From positions 992,001 through 1,056,000 of the forward strand of contig JAFKAC010000008.1 of the NCBI GenBank assembly GCA_025766275.1: DNA of 64,000 nucleotides, given 5' to 3'. Origin of the DNA: Lactarius indigo (lineage: Eukaryota > Basidiomycota > Agaricomycetes > Russulales > Russulaceae). Shown here one piece after another: positions 42,969-57,870 of this stretch (position 1 is the stretch's first letter; each line of letters begins with the position of its first letter). The position numbers and the translations under genes are program-made. Under the pieces are notes generated by a model. That model did not search any database. It saw only the letters and a program-made list of their open reading frames with translations, and was not told the DNA's origin.

Positions 42969-43500
42969 TTAAGTTCTCCACAATTCCGAACGGAAAAGAC
43001 GTTGAGCGCACCTGCGCACCGTCGCAGCAGCCGTAGTGGATACGGTCCATGCACCGCCTGCTATGACCTTCTTACACGCCTTGCACTTCCAGATGCCGAC
43101 CGCCAGGCGCTTCACGCTGTCCTGAATAAACGCGACGAGTATCAGCAATCGTACATGTGTCTGCAGTTGAAAGTTGAGCGCTTGCCTTGCCACAGAAAGT
43201 GCAGGTGTATCGCGCGTGCTGCGTAATTTCCATCTTGTAGTAGGAACAAAAGTCAGATCTCTCTCTAAAGGCGAGTTTTTTTTTGCGGGAATTGCACCTT
43301 TTTAACCTGCTTTCTCAGGGAGGCACCGTAGCGCTATCCGAGAAAACCCGTCAGCTCTGGGGGTGGGTGTTTTGGTGTGTAGTTTGCAGTCACTTACCGT
43401 GCCGTACTTGCCAGTGACGCCGACCTTGCGTGTACGTTTTGTCTACAAAGCGGCCCAATAAGAGGCTGAAGAACAGTGGCCGATTGGACCAGCTTACCAT
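42969..43500 (-). CDS. RPL43: 60S ribosomal protein eL43 (L37a/L43)
   Basis: Zinc-ribbon protein of the large ribosomal subunit. Exons on the minus strand: ATG alone at 43500-43498, directly followed by GTAAGC; then [43 protein letters not shown]; and [50 protein letters not shown], stop at 42969. The four zinc ligands C-x2-C (CTFC) and C-x2-C (CKAC) are intact. Total length is about 92 residues, as expected. The coding part of exon 1 is only the start codon, a layout often seen in ribosomal protein genes. The intron after FCGK begins GCAAGC, so it is a GC-AG intron, with a perfect AAG|GCAAG match. Confidence 0.95.
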
Positions 43501-43635
43501 CGTGAGGGGTCTTGGAAAAGTGTTGGATGAATCAAGTCGTCCAGCTGGAGGCGGACTGCAAGTCCGTCGATAGTCGTGGGTATTATTGATAATCATATGT
43601 GCAGTTATTACAAATCATTTCTCACGTCTACAAAA

Positions 43636-45939
43636 CTACCGACTCTCGCGAAATCGTCGGACGGTGCCTACCAGCTCGTTCTCAACATCAGCTAGACTCG
43701 TCTCCTTCCGTAAAACCTCCAAGTACACCATACTCTCTGCCTCGCGCCGCGCGACGTGCCAGTGTTGCGGACCCTGAGTCCGCGAGAATACTTCCGTGGC
43801 ATCGCCATTGCTGAGGACCTGTTAGCGTCTGAATGAACGTGAGGGGGGGCACGAGAGCTGCTCACGCGATCAATTGACTCCCGTTGAACAGGTGCTCAGA
43901 GCGGGAAGAAAATTCTGCGCTCGTAACCGTGGTACCTTCACTCGTCACTATCACGTATTTATCCTTCGGCTGGAGAATCTTCGCCGCCGTGAGAGGCGTT
44001 TCGGCGCCGCTAGCTTCGTCATGGTCTATCAACCCTTGTACGTTCGCCAAGAGCGCAGATGATGCCTGATACAGTGTGGTGCTGTCTCCTTCTGACATCG
44101 TAATTATCGGCTCCAGGAAAGCGAGTGTGAGCTGGTCTTTCTGCGAACCAATTTACCGTCAGTTGCAACTAGAAGTAGGAAAACCGCTCACGGTTACGTA
44201 TAACACTCGTCTTTGTACAGTAGCCAGGGGGTCTTCGTGTGCGAAATGAAGGGCGAATGATCGGAAAGAAGGCGCGGGAAGGGGAACAGGAAGAGTGCCC
44301 TGAGATGACGACGGAGAGGGAGGCGACACAAAATCTGGAGGGTGAACGACCGGCGTAGATGGAGATGTTGGCGGAGAGGATACTTGCTCATCCTCATCTT
44401 GCAGAGGTTGACTTGCGCCTTGCATTGTAGCATCCGCCCCAGCCGTCGTCGCCTCTGTGGCTTGTGGTGTTGGTTCCACAACCGAAGCACTCTCCTCTCC
44501 TACGGTTTCTTCTTCATGGGGTTCGCTTATACCATCCGATGACATGGCCTCATGTAAGCTCTCTCTATCAACCTCTACCTGTATTCTCGCCTCGGTGTTC
44601 GGAGGGAGAGGTTCACCAGCGGCTTCGTCCTCCACCGGCTCCACCTGTTGCTTCTCTGACCCGTTCTCAGCGTCTGCAGGTTGGTCCCGGGGTCCCGTCT
44701 TCTGCAGCGTTCCCTTGCTGAAGGTCAAGTATCCCGGCCAGGTCCACTTTCGCACGTCCATGCTCGCTCCGATTGCGACGAACGCCTGGCCTGTTGCTCC
44801 CATCGCCCCACGTGTTGCGTTCATGCTGCTCACGAAGATGTCTGTTCCCTGCTTGGGTGACGTAGGGGACGGTTCGCTTGACGAGACAGGGGCAGGTGGC
44901 GGGATAATTCGTAGGCGCGAGCGGATGTAGAACGGTAGCACGGGTGAAGGGGGGTTCGTCGCGTAACTAGTGGAGGGAATCATATGCGGATGTGAGAGGA
45001 CAAAAGGCGCACAGCCTTTCAAAAGGGGGTTGTCCAGCACAAAGTCATCCAAGGCTGGACCGATGGACTTGTGCAAAGGATGCAACGGCACACCTTGTGA
45101 TTGATGATTTCAGTACGTGAGGTCTGAGAGAAGAGATGTCGTCGATGGGCGCACCAAGGCAGTTGCCAAACTCCGAGTCCTCCTCGATATCCCACTTCCA
45201 CGCCCATACAGTGAAGAACCTCTCGAGCTGCAGCTCCAGTGCTTGCTGGCCCAGTGTCTTAAGGACAGACGTGAAGGACCCATGGGTGAGCTGTAAGTAG
45301 TCGTGAGCCCAAGCGCACGCAAGACGATGCCACCACATACTTTGAATTCCTCGTACCCCCTCAAGACCTGTGCGCGCAGCGCGAGGTCGTGCACCGAGGC
45401 ATCATGATAGTCGTAAACGACGCTGCTTTCTCCATTCCTCCCCTTGTCGGCCGCTTTCGATCCTGACTTGCCCTTATCCTTGCTCTTTCCTTTGTTCACG
45501 GGGGGTGGGCGTGGCGTCTTTGCCAATTCAACACACTAAAGAGACGAATCAGCGATCCCCCATTTCAGCGATGAAAGATTTGATTTACTGACTGCGTGAA
45601 TCCAGAAGCCGGGTTCGGGTGAGACCATGAGCATCCGGCGTGAATGCGAATGGACATTGTCGCACGTGTCCTCGGAAACGAACAAGCTTCGGCATTTTCA
45701 GTTTTTGACGAGTGCACATATAGGAGATTACTACCGTACTCGGAGAAACTAATCAGGGCTTTGGCGAGGCCGACCTGCCTGAGCATCTTGTCGCGCGAAA
45801 CGGCCCGTTCGCGCGAAGTGTAAAAGAGTATATGCGCCTGCTCCTCAGCGTCCTCGTCATCGTCGCTTACTGGGCCACTAGGTTTAAGCAACGGGTTATA
45901 GATGGTCAAGTAGAGGAGGGCGGGCGGCAATCTGCTCAT
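43636..45939 (-). CDS. CCZ1: CCZ1 subunit of the Mon1-Ccz1 Rab7 exchange factor
   Basis: Acts at late endosomes and vacuoles: with Mon1 it loads Ypt7/Rab7. ATG 45939 is chosen because MSRLPPALLYLTIYNPLLKP is the first longin strand. It continues EEQAHILFYTSRERAVSRDK, MLRQVGLAKALISFSEY, (intron) LMVSPEPGFWIHACVELAKT (the conserved P-E-x-x-F-W-M/I motif) and a Lys/Gly-rich loop. Next are VVYDYHDASVHDLALRAQVL, LTHGSFTSVLKTLGQQALEL, QLERFFTVWAWKWDI, (intron) GVPLHPLHKSIGPALDDFVL and a long Pro/Ser/Glu disordered stretch. The C-terminal longin ends with ILQPKDKYVIVTSEG, SEHLFNGSQLIANGDATEVF and ARREAESMVYLEVL to the stop at 43636. The last junction needs the second of two nearby AG sites. It is complete; Mon1 is not in the window. 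Confidence 0.88.
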
Positions 45940-46113
45940 TTGCCCGTGCTGGTAGAAAGCAAGCAACAGAGAGAGCAGTTGGGGGTGGGTGATGGATGAT
46001 GTCAAATTACAATTGGGGGTTTCTTAATGGTCAGGTAGGTGTTCGAATATGTATGTGTGCTACTACTACTACTAGGTCTGCCGGTGGCTACCGTTAAGAA
46101 CACTCTTATCGTA

Positions 46114-50358
<4,245 letters not shown>

Positions 50359-50463
50359 AGGCGGGGAAATGTTGTTTCGTGAACCCCCTCCTCTTCTGCA
50401 AATCCGAATCTCAGCTCAAGGGCATCTACTTCCCACGGTCATCTCCTTCACTCAGACTCTCGC
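50359..50463. promoter_or_regulatory. Short divergent promoter
   Basis: 105 bp between the start codons of the deubiquitinase (minus) and dihydroxyacetone kinase (plus). Contains CTCCTCTTCTGC and a CTCCTTCACTCAGACTCTCGC pyrimidine-rich tract directly before the kinase ATG. No TATA box seen. Confidence 0.5.
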
Positions 50464-52861
50464 ATGGGTGTACAGTGTCTGTCTCGCTCTCTGCACTTGT
50501 CAGCCGCCTCTCACGTCTCTTATCAGCCAAGCACTTCTTGAACGACCCTTCTTCGCTTGTCGTACAGTCACTCCAGGGGCTATGCGCGATCAATCCCAAG
50601 CTTGGCCTTGATACTACGAACAAAGGTCCGTCCATCTGTACTACTTTCCCCAAAATAAAATTGAACTTTCTATTACAGTCATATTCCTTGCTGACCAAGA
50701 CAAGTCCACAGTCGCACTCGTTTGTGGCGGCGGTTCTGGTCATGAGCCTTCTCATGCGGGCTTTGTCGGTGAGAAGCAAGTTGGATGTGCTGCCATCGTG
50801 AGATACAGATCGGGGTTTTGACTAGGCAGCGGCATGTTGACCGGTAATAATGCCAATTTTGGGCACCTGGCTTTGACGTTCATTGGCGTTAGCTGCCGTT
50901 TGTGGCAACGTATTTGCCTCCCCTGGACCCACTCAGGTACGCCGTGCAATCCAACTCGTTGACAACGACAAGGGGTAAGACGATCCAACACTCTGACTTT
51001 GATAAACTCATCATTGCAACTGTTTTTAGAACCCTCATCATTGTCAAGTAAGCCGCATGTTACATCCTTCACTATTTAACATCAAACAACCCTGAAGGAA
51101 CTATACGGGAGACGTGCTCAACTTCGGTCTTGCCAAAGAGCAATTCGCTGCGCAACATCCTTCCAAGGCAGATAAAGTCAAGTTCCTCGTTGTCGGAGAT
51201 GACGTCGCCGTGGGCAAAACCCAGGGGAATATAGTCGGGCGCAGGTAGCGCGCTTTCTGGAATGGCTCTACCTTTATATGCTGAGTTCATCAGGGGCCTC
51301 GCTGGGACTGTCCTCGTGTATAAGATTGCAGGCGCACTAGCTCAGACCGGCGCGAGCCTCGAGGAGGTTTATTCTGTGTCCGAATGGGTGTCGAAAAATA
51401 TCGCCACAGTTGGTGTCGGTCTGGAACACTGCCACGTAACATCTCGTCCATCCGAGCCCGGACTTGTTGACCCTCAGATCCTTCTCGCAGGTACCTGGGA
51501 CTATTGCTGGTGAAACGCACCTAGGTGTTTCGGAAATTGAAATCGGAATGGGCATACACAACGAATCTGGGGCTCAGCGCGTCTCCCCTGTTCCCCCTCT
51601 CAGCGAGCTCGTCCAAACTCTGCTCGACCTCCTCTTATCCCAAAGCGACCCCGAGAGGGGGTTCCTCCCTACCCATGGTCCTGGAAAAGACAACGTCGTA
51701 CTTCTTGTCAACAATCTTGGCGGTGTAAGCGAGCTCGAACTCGCGGGAATCGCCCAAGAGGTTGTCACCGCGTTGGCGGGCAGGGGTGTGTCGGTCCAGA
51801 GGCTGATTAGCGGAACTTTTATGGTCCTTCGTTCTATCCACTTGCGCACGCGTCCCCGCTGACACGTACATCGCAGACGAGTTTGAACATGCCGGCTTTT
51901 CTCTCACCTTACTACTTCTTCCGTCGTCGTCCTCTGATCTTACTCCGCCGTCGGATGTTATACTTCGCTTACTCGACGCGAGCACCTCTGCTCCCGGCTG
52001 GAAATGGACTTCCGGCGCTGCGCCATCTGCGCCATCTGCTCCATCGGCCGCCCTCCCCTCCGAGCGTGCCGCCGATCAAGGGCAAAGAGTGCGTGCGCAG
52101 GACGTGCATGGATTTGAGCGCTCTGTGGAAAGCATATGCAACGCCCTGGACAAGGCCGAGCCCGAAATCACCAAAATGGATACCGTTTCCGGCGATGGGG
52201 ACTGCGGCCTGACGCTACAAACAGGCGCAAACGGTACGCCTGCAACCTCCACGGATCACTAGAAGCTATGACTCACGATAATGCAGCCGTGCTCGCGCTT
52301 CTCCGTGCGGGATCGATCAGCGGCGAAGATGTCGTTGGCGCTCTCATCGCCGTGTCCTGAAGTAGCAGCCGAGAAAATGGGCGGCACCAGTGGCGCATTG
52401 TACTCGTGAGTTTCTCCTGTCTATTGGCGGCGTCATATTTATCCGGCGCGCAATCCAATAGCATCTTCTTTTCCGCTCTCGCGCAGGCGCTATCCTCTTC
52501 AGGCACCGGCGTGGCAACCGCAAAGGACTGGTCACGTGCCGTCTCTGCGGCACGCGAGCAGTTGTACACGTACACGCGAGCTCGCCCCCCATCCCGCACC
52601 CTCGTCGATCCTCTCGCCGCATTCGCCGACGCGTTCTCTGCCGGCCCGTCGGACTTGGGATATGCGGTGAGGAAAGCCGCTGACGCTGCAGACGCGACGA
52701 GGGACGCAGAGGCCCGCGTTGGTAGAAGTGCGTATCTCGAGGGAGGACTACTCAAGCGGGAGAGGGTGCCCGACCCGGGTGCTTGGGGCGTCAAAGTACT
52801 CTTGAAGCATTGGCAGGGGCTAACTCGGTATAAGGGAGCAAATGCCGATATATGGAAATAG
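50464..52861 (+). CDS. DAK1: Dihydroxyacetone kinase (ATP-dependent DAK)
   Basis: Phosphorylates dihydroxyacetone to DHAP in glycerol and methanol-type catabolism and in detoxification; cytosolic. Exon 1 contributes only ATGG (50464-50467) before a 65-nt intron; the next exon completes MAKHFLNDPSSLVVQSLQGL, CAINPKLGLDTTNK. Then the DakK domain: STVALVCGGGSGHEPSHAGF, AAVCGNVFASPGPTQVRRAI, NYTGDVLNFGLAKEQFAAQ, VVGDDVAVGKTQGNIVGRRG, LAGTVLVYKIAGALAQTGAS, GVGLEHCHVPGTIAG (the His that binds dihydroxyacetone lies in this HCH segment) and VLLVNNLGGVSELELAGIAQ. The DakL nucleotide domain follows: GFERSVESICNALDKAEPEI, TVSGDGDCGLTLQTGAN and SEVAAEKMGGTSGALYSIFF, ending WGVKVLLKHWQGLTRYKGAN, TAG at 52859-52861. 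Both halves of the usual 590-600-residue enzyme are intact. Confidence 0.93.
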
Positions 52862-53055
52862 GTGGTGATGTATTGTATGATACTGGATCTCAGAAAGGCC
52901 CGCGCTGTCATGTATTATGTTCGCACTAATGCGAAAAAATTAACGCTGTCAATTGCTAATAACCGAGAGTCGAGTACTTCTATGTGACTTCTTTGACAAA
53001 GTTGCTATACATGTCGAGACGACCGCCAGTAAGTTTGTAAGAGATGGCACAGCGA

Positions 53056-53520
53056 TCAGTTGAAATTAATTTCCTGATTAGCGTTAATACCAACACCAAC
53101 ACGACGGTATTTACACCAATCCCTCGACCCATATCGTGTGCGGCGTTGCATCCTGGGTTCGAGCCAGACGTGATGTCATTGAGGCCCGCCTGGTCGCCAC
53201 CATACAGCCAGGGGTTGAGGAAGCCGAGTGGAGCCTTGTCATGAAAAATGAGAGATTATGCCACGACCTGTATGTGGTGGTCAGCCGGTGCTCGAGGATG
53301 GGCAACACGGAGAGGAGGGGGGGAGGGAGAGACGTACGGATACCAGGCATGAATCCCCGTTGACAACTTTCTGCGGTTGGGCCGCGACGTCGGAGAAGCC
53401 GCGACTCGAGGCGCTGTAAGGATCACGAAGTAAGAACTGGTCAGGGGCCTGGAAGTAGTTCGAGAAGCTGCCACTGGAGAAGCTCGTCGTAGCCTCGGGG
53501 TCAGCGGTATACCTCACGAA
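53056..53520 (-). pseudogene. Sedolisin (S53 serine-carboxyl protease) relic
   Basis: On the minus strand SFSSGSFSNYFQAPDQ and SSRGFSDVAAQPQKVVNG match the region just before the catalytic Ser loop of fungal tripeptidyl-peptidase-like sedolisins. After a gap, another frame gives APLGFLNPWLYGGDQAGLND and ITSGSNPGCN, the calcium-binding C-terminal end. The SGTSxxxP catalytic serine block that should sit between them is missing, the frames disagree, and no N-terminal prodomain is present. A dead fragment that cannot have activity. Confidence 0.8.
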
Positions 53521-53721
53521 TACAGGAAAGTGCTCTTACAGTTGTGTACAGTAGTTCCAGGTGATCCGAGTGACTGTAAAGATCACTTGTGTAATAGCGT
53601 CGTCCGGTCGGTCCCAGGCAACCCTGGCAGTGGACGTGCAGCAGGGAATAGTGTCTGCTTCAGAGTTGCCGGGCCTTTGTGGCGCGATGATGGTGGATCT
53701 GCGCAAGACAGTGACACGGGG

Positions 53722-53729
53722 TGACGTCA
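53722..53729. promoter_or_regulatory. CRE-like palindrome upstream of tandem gene A
   Basis: Perfect TGACGTCA, 57 bp before the ATG at 53786, conserved with its surroundings in the second unit. It matches the consensus of ATF/CREB bZIP factors. Confidence 0.5.
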
Positions 53730-53785
53730 CACATGTTATCAGTTCTTCGAAATGAACCCAGCTTGGAACCCAGCACGGCGAGAAC

Positions 53786-54573
53786 ATGTCGCTCAGGAAT
53801 CATAGCACCGAGAAACGGGCGCAAGAATCCGCCGAAACACCCAATAATGGCGGCAGTGGGGGCTCGAGTCAAGGAGCCGAACGCAATAACGAGGCTCTGG
53901 TCACCAGGATCCGAAGTTTGGAAGAGGAGGCCAGTGCGGTTATCATTGCCGTACGTCTTTTCGGGTTTCTGTTGCACTAGCGTGGTCATGAATGTTCACG
54001 CATGCTGCGGTGAAGGCCGGCGCGATTTGCGCTAGCCTCATCTGGTGCATGCTTCGCGGCATTCAGGATATGCAAGAGGCGAGGGCGGTGCAAAAAATCA
54101 AAGATTACCAAAATCTATACACTGCATTTCTCTCGCACGCACCTCAGACAAATTCTCTCACTCCTCCGCAGGTCGCTGTTCCTCCCATTCCATATGCCCA
54201 TGATCCGGCCCTTGCCTCATCGGGTCTCGACCTGCTATGGGCAAATACCTACTGGACCACGAGTCTTGTCTTCGGTCTGTCCGCAGTATTCATAGCGGTT
54301 CTCATCAAGAAAAAGAGTTGGGATTATAGGGTTGCCATTCAACATCGCGGCCAGCCGCCATTGGAGGCACAGATACAGGAGTTGGTCAAGGGGACGTATA
54401 CGATGTACCGGCTTTTCCAGGTCTTTCTCGTCGTATTCCCCCTGGGGCACGCCTCCTACCTTTACCCCCTTGGTGCTAGGATCTTTATCCCGACTGTCGT
54501 CAGTGGTTTGCTTTACGTTTTCGGTGTCATCGGACCGATCGTAAGGTCAGCACAACCGCCTCGAAGCCCTTAG
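53786..54573 (+). CDS. Small fungal membrane protein, tandem gene A (DUF6535-like in style)
   Basis: Start ATG 53786 (MSLRNHSTEKRAQESAETPN); hydrophilic Ser/Asn-rich N-terminus with a short charged helix ALVTRIRSLEEEASAVIIA. A 66-nt intron (GTACGTCTTT..GGTGAAG) joins it to AGAICASLIWCMLRGIQDMQ. Later parts read NSLTPPQVAVPPIPYAHDPA and the membrane helix LLWANTYWTTSLVFGLSAVF, IAVLIKKKSWDYRVAIQHRG. A connecting helix TYTMYRLFQVFLVVFPLG and the hydrophobic hairpin IFIPTVVSGLLYVFGVIGPI follow, stop at 54571-54573. The arrangement (helix, W-helix followed by a basic K-W/S-Y strip, then a long hydrophobic pair) recalls the DUF6535 membrane proteins abundant in basidiomycetes, but I cannot confirm membership. 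Function unknown. Confidence 0.7.
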
Positions 54574-55313
54574 AACTTCCATCCCATCCCTTAAATACGT
54601 GTCGAAATGCGGCGACTCAGAGACGTTGGAGACTCGGACCTGGTGCAAGGACGAGCAATAGTTGGTCCGGGATAGGGTTGACAACGACAAAGGCCAGAGA
54701 GCCAGCGTATAGCCTAATAATGCAGTAGTACCCATACACCAGAACGGAGTGTAACTGTAATTCCTCGAGTCTGACTGGGAGTCAAGTTGGTTATGTCGAG
54801 GTCCCCTGTTAGTCAACGGAAGCCAAAGGTGATCCTGAATCAGTCGTCGCCATCAATGTGTTTGTTCAGGAGAGACTCAAGCTATCTTCAGAAATGACGT
54901 GAGAAGGAAAGAGTGCGTTGGGTGGCAGCAACGTGGCAATGATGTCGACTGGGCGCTAGAATGACAGGCGCCGACTCGGGAATTTACTCAGAATCGAATT
55001 GGGGACACGAGCGCTTGACGCGTGCCCCCTCTCAAATCAGATCATCTTATCTGCGTTCTGTACGACTTTTGGTGATCCAGGACGGGTATTTTCAAGGACC
55101 CGAGAGCCAGTCCGAGGATTTATTGCTTTTTTACTCTCGTAAGTTGTTTTCTGAGTCCCCAGTAGCGGAATATAAAAGGAAGGTGCGCGTGGGAAATAAC
55201 CCGTGATTAAGCGCCTTGTTCGTTCGCAGCGGACCCGACTCTTCGTGAGAGTCGCCGCTGCCGAGCCTTTGTGGCGCGGCAAAGATGGATCTGTACAAGA
55301 CAATGACATGAGA

Positions 55314-55321
55314 TGACGTCA
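55314..55321. promoter_or_regulatory. CRE-like palindrome upstream of tandem gene B
   Basis: TGACGTCA again, 72 bp before the ATG at 55393, followed by CACGTG (ACACGTGTTATC). In unit A the latter position is ACATGT. Conserved while surrounding bases have drifted. Confidence 0.5.
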
Positions 55322-55392
55322 CACGTGTTATCTGTTCGCTCTTCTGAGTCGTTTGACCATCATCTGAGTACGACAAGAACACATCACTCGAT

Positions 55393-56212
55393 ATGAACGA
55401 AATCAAGAAACGGGAAAGAACATCCACCAATGCCCCTAACGATGGTGGCATGCGCAGTATGGGCTCGAGTCAAGGAGCCGAGCGCAATGACGAGGCTCTC
55501 GTGATCATCCGAAGCTTGAAACAAGAGGAAAAGGACATCAATGTGGTTATCGTGGCTGTACGTTTTCTCAGTTTTCTGCCGCATTGGCATGGTTGTGAAT
55601 GTTCACTCACGCTGCGATAAAGGCCAGCGCAATTTGCGCTTCCCTCATCTGGTGCAGCGGTCAAGACGATCTGCAGGCGCCGAGGGAGAAATATTTATAC
55701 ACTGCATTATTCTCGCGCGTATCTCAGAAAAATTCCCTCACCCCTCCGCGGGTCGCCGTTCCTCCCATTCCGCATGTCCCTGATCCGGCCCTCGCCCCAT
55801 CATCGAGTTTCGGCCCAAGTTTCGGGCTGCTATGGGCAAATGCCTACTGGATCACGGTCTTGGCTTCGGTCTTGCCGCGATATTTATGGCGGTTCTCATC
55901 AAGCAAGCGATTCGGAATTACAGGGTTGCCATTAAACGTCGCGGCCGGCCGTTGTTGGAGAAGATACATACACAGGAGTCCTTGGATGGTGAGGCGGAGG
56001 CTTGGTACAGGTCCGCGCCGACGGATGCGGTGTACCGACTTTTCAGGGTCTTTCTCGTTCTATCCCTCCTGGCGTACGTCGATTGCTTCGTTTGCCCTGT
56101 TGGTGCTACAGTCTTTATCCCGACTGCCATCTGTGGTTTGCTCTACGTCTTTGGTGACACCAAATCGACCGTAAGCTCAGAACAACCGTCCCAGAGCCCA
56201 TTCCCAGGCTAG
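55393..56212 (+). pseudogene. Small membrane protein, tandem gene B (one-base frameshift)
   Basis: Paralogue of gene A. Start ATG 55393 (MNEIKKRERTSTNAPNDGGM), SSQGAERNDEALVIIRSLKQ, same intron position and phase, then ASAICASLIWCSGQDDLQAP, REKYLYTALFSRVSQKNSLT and FGLLWANAYWIT. Here (about 55856) the sequence ATCACGGTCTTGG lacks one base relative to gene A (ACCACGAGTCTTG), so the frame shifts. The correct continuation GFGLAAIFMAVLIKQAIRNY, RVAIKRRGRPLLEK, YRLFRVFLVLSLLAYVDCFV, FIPTAICGLLYVFG is open in another frame to the stop at 56210. Apart from this single event it is well preserved, so it is either a young pseudogene or a sequencing artefact. Confidence 0.7.
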
Positions 56213-57142
56213 GACTTCCATCTCGTCCCCATTGGGTCCATGGTCAGAGCCAATCGATCAGGAATGCGGCGACGGAGAGGCGTTGGGGATTTGGCGTAAG
56301 GGTGGGTGACAGTTGGTCCGGAATGGGGTTGATAATGACAAAGGACAGGGGAGTACCACACTAGAACAAAATGTAATATTTCGAGTTTCTGACTATGCCG
56401 GGGGCCAAGCTAGTTATGTCGAAGGTCCCGGAACTTGTCAGTCAATAGAAGCCAAAGGTGAAATCTCAATTCAACGATTTAAATCAGTCGTCATCGACGT
56501 TGTGCTAATCACATCTTTAGATTGATGTGAGAGGGAAAGGGGGTGTGTAGATAAGAAGTAAGAACAGCTCAGCAATAACGATGCATTAGGTCTGAATTGG
56601 CTGATGGGCGCTATCATCACAGGCGCCGACTGGGGAATTGAAGAAACGAGCGCTTGACGTGTGCCCCCCTCTCTCAACTTATCTTATCCTATCCGCGTTC
56701 TGTAAGACTTTCGGTGATCCTGGATGGAAAAGTTCAGGGTGTTGAGAACCAGCCCGAAGGGATCCTGATGATTTTTCCAGTTTCTCCCTCGTATGGCCAA
56801 GTGTCTTGAGTAGGGAATGTGAAGCACAAGTGATCAAGAGCCTCTTATGCAAATGGGAAGGGGTCATCGATATATGAAAGCCCTCGTAACCTACCAGTAG
56901 GAACGGTCTCAGGGGACCAAAAGAATATGTACACAAGTGGCTGGATAAAAACGGTTCAAAAAAAAAATACACAAGTAGCTGTTCGCCAGCGATTCGCATA
57001 GGACACTGTCCCTGTGACGCTTGTCAATAGTCTGTTGTGCTCTCGCAAAATTCCGGAACATCAATAGTAATCTAGGAGCCTGGGATGGATCACGAAGTTT
57101 ACATCCCAAGGACGTGGTAGACACCTACAACTTGAAGTTATC

Positions 57143-57775
57143 TGTCGCGGGGCGCCTCTCTCCCATACTCCGGACCGGATTGTCCGTGATTCTATCGCAC
57201 TCTTCCGCACTCTTCTTCTTCCTTAGAGAGAATATGCACCATCCGTGTTGCGTCGTATATTATCATCCGCCTTTCGTAGCTGCTTTCTCGACTTGCGAGC
57301 GTACCGCTGCGTACGCTTCCAGGACCGAAAACGAGTCGGGTCATTTATCTCGCCGTGCAAAATCCATCTGATTCCATCCTCATTGTATACCTTTCTCATT
57401 TGAACTTGAAGGCGCTCGGAACACTTTACTCCGTATGCGCGCATCCTTCTCTTCTTCCCGCTGCAGATCGATGACACTACCGCTACCGCTTTCTTCCGTC
57501 CTTCCTCCCACTCGACAGATTGTCTTGAAATCGTTCCTCGCGGTGTTCCTCGGAATCACTGGTGCCCACCTCCAGGCACCAGCACTCAAGGAGATCACGT
57601 GTGCCTGTGAGATGAAAACACGGTGTACAAAACACAAAGTTCCTTTGCTTACCTAGCGACTTATATTTGGGTTTCGCGCTGCTGCTTGTTGTTCGTGGGC
57701 TATGAATTCATGCAGATCGACGACATGGACGCGCGGATGGAATTTGCGAATTTCGTGACAACGGAGAGCTGGCTG
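57143..57775 (+). pseudogene. EMC5/MMGT1-like relic (ER membrane complex subunit 5)
   Basis: The pieces follow the order of EMC5: LSVAGRLSPIL at the N-terminus (57135-57165), SHLNLKALGTLYS (57387-57425) like the S-H-L-K-A-L-G motif, then QIVLKSFLAVFLGITGAHLQ, APALKEITCACEMKTR and, after an intron-like gap, IDDMDARMEFANF. The hallmark T-W-A-S-E-M is degraded to T-C-A-C-E-M, the exon phases do not join, and the first two pieces are in different frames separated by stops. Probably a dead copy; a functional EMC5 would be expected elsewhere in the genome. Confidence 0.6.
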
Positions 57776-57870
57776 CTTCAGGTCGAGAGAGGTCTCTCTC
57801 ACTGGCGCATTCACTCGAGGCGGCCGGCAGAGCCGAGCGTAGGACCTGAGAGGAATCCGCTCAGGCGCGC

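Larger units (their letters stand above)
53680..56760 (+). repeat. Tandem duplication, two units of about 1.6 kb
   Basis: Unit A (about 53680-55260) and unit B (about 55265-56760) correspond along their length. Both have TTTGTGGCGCG..GATGG.GGATCTG, TGACGTCACAC.TGTTATC, the coding exons, and 3' flanks with GACTGGGCGCTA / GATGGGCGCTATCATCACAGG. The corresponding CRE palindromes lie 1592 bp apart. 54574-55265 and 56213-56760 contain only these flanks; no other gene was seen there or up to 57140. Confidence 0.85.

Noticed and set aside
53140..53175. TGGGTTCGAGCC resembling a tRNA T-loop
   Set aside because: No acceptor, D or anticodon arm can be built; the segment is the antisense of the sedolisin relic.
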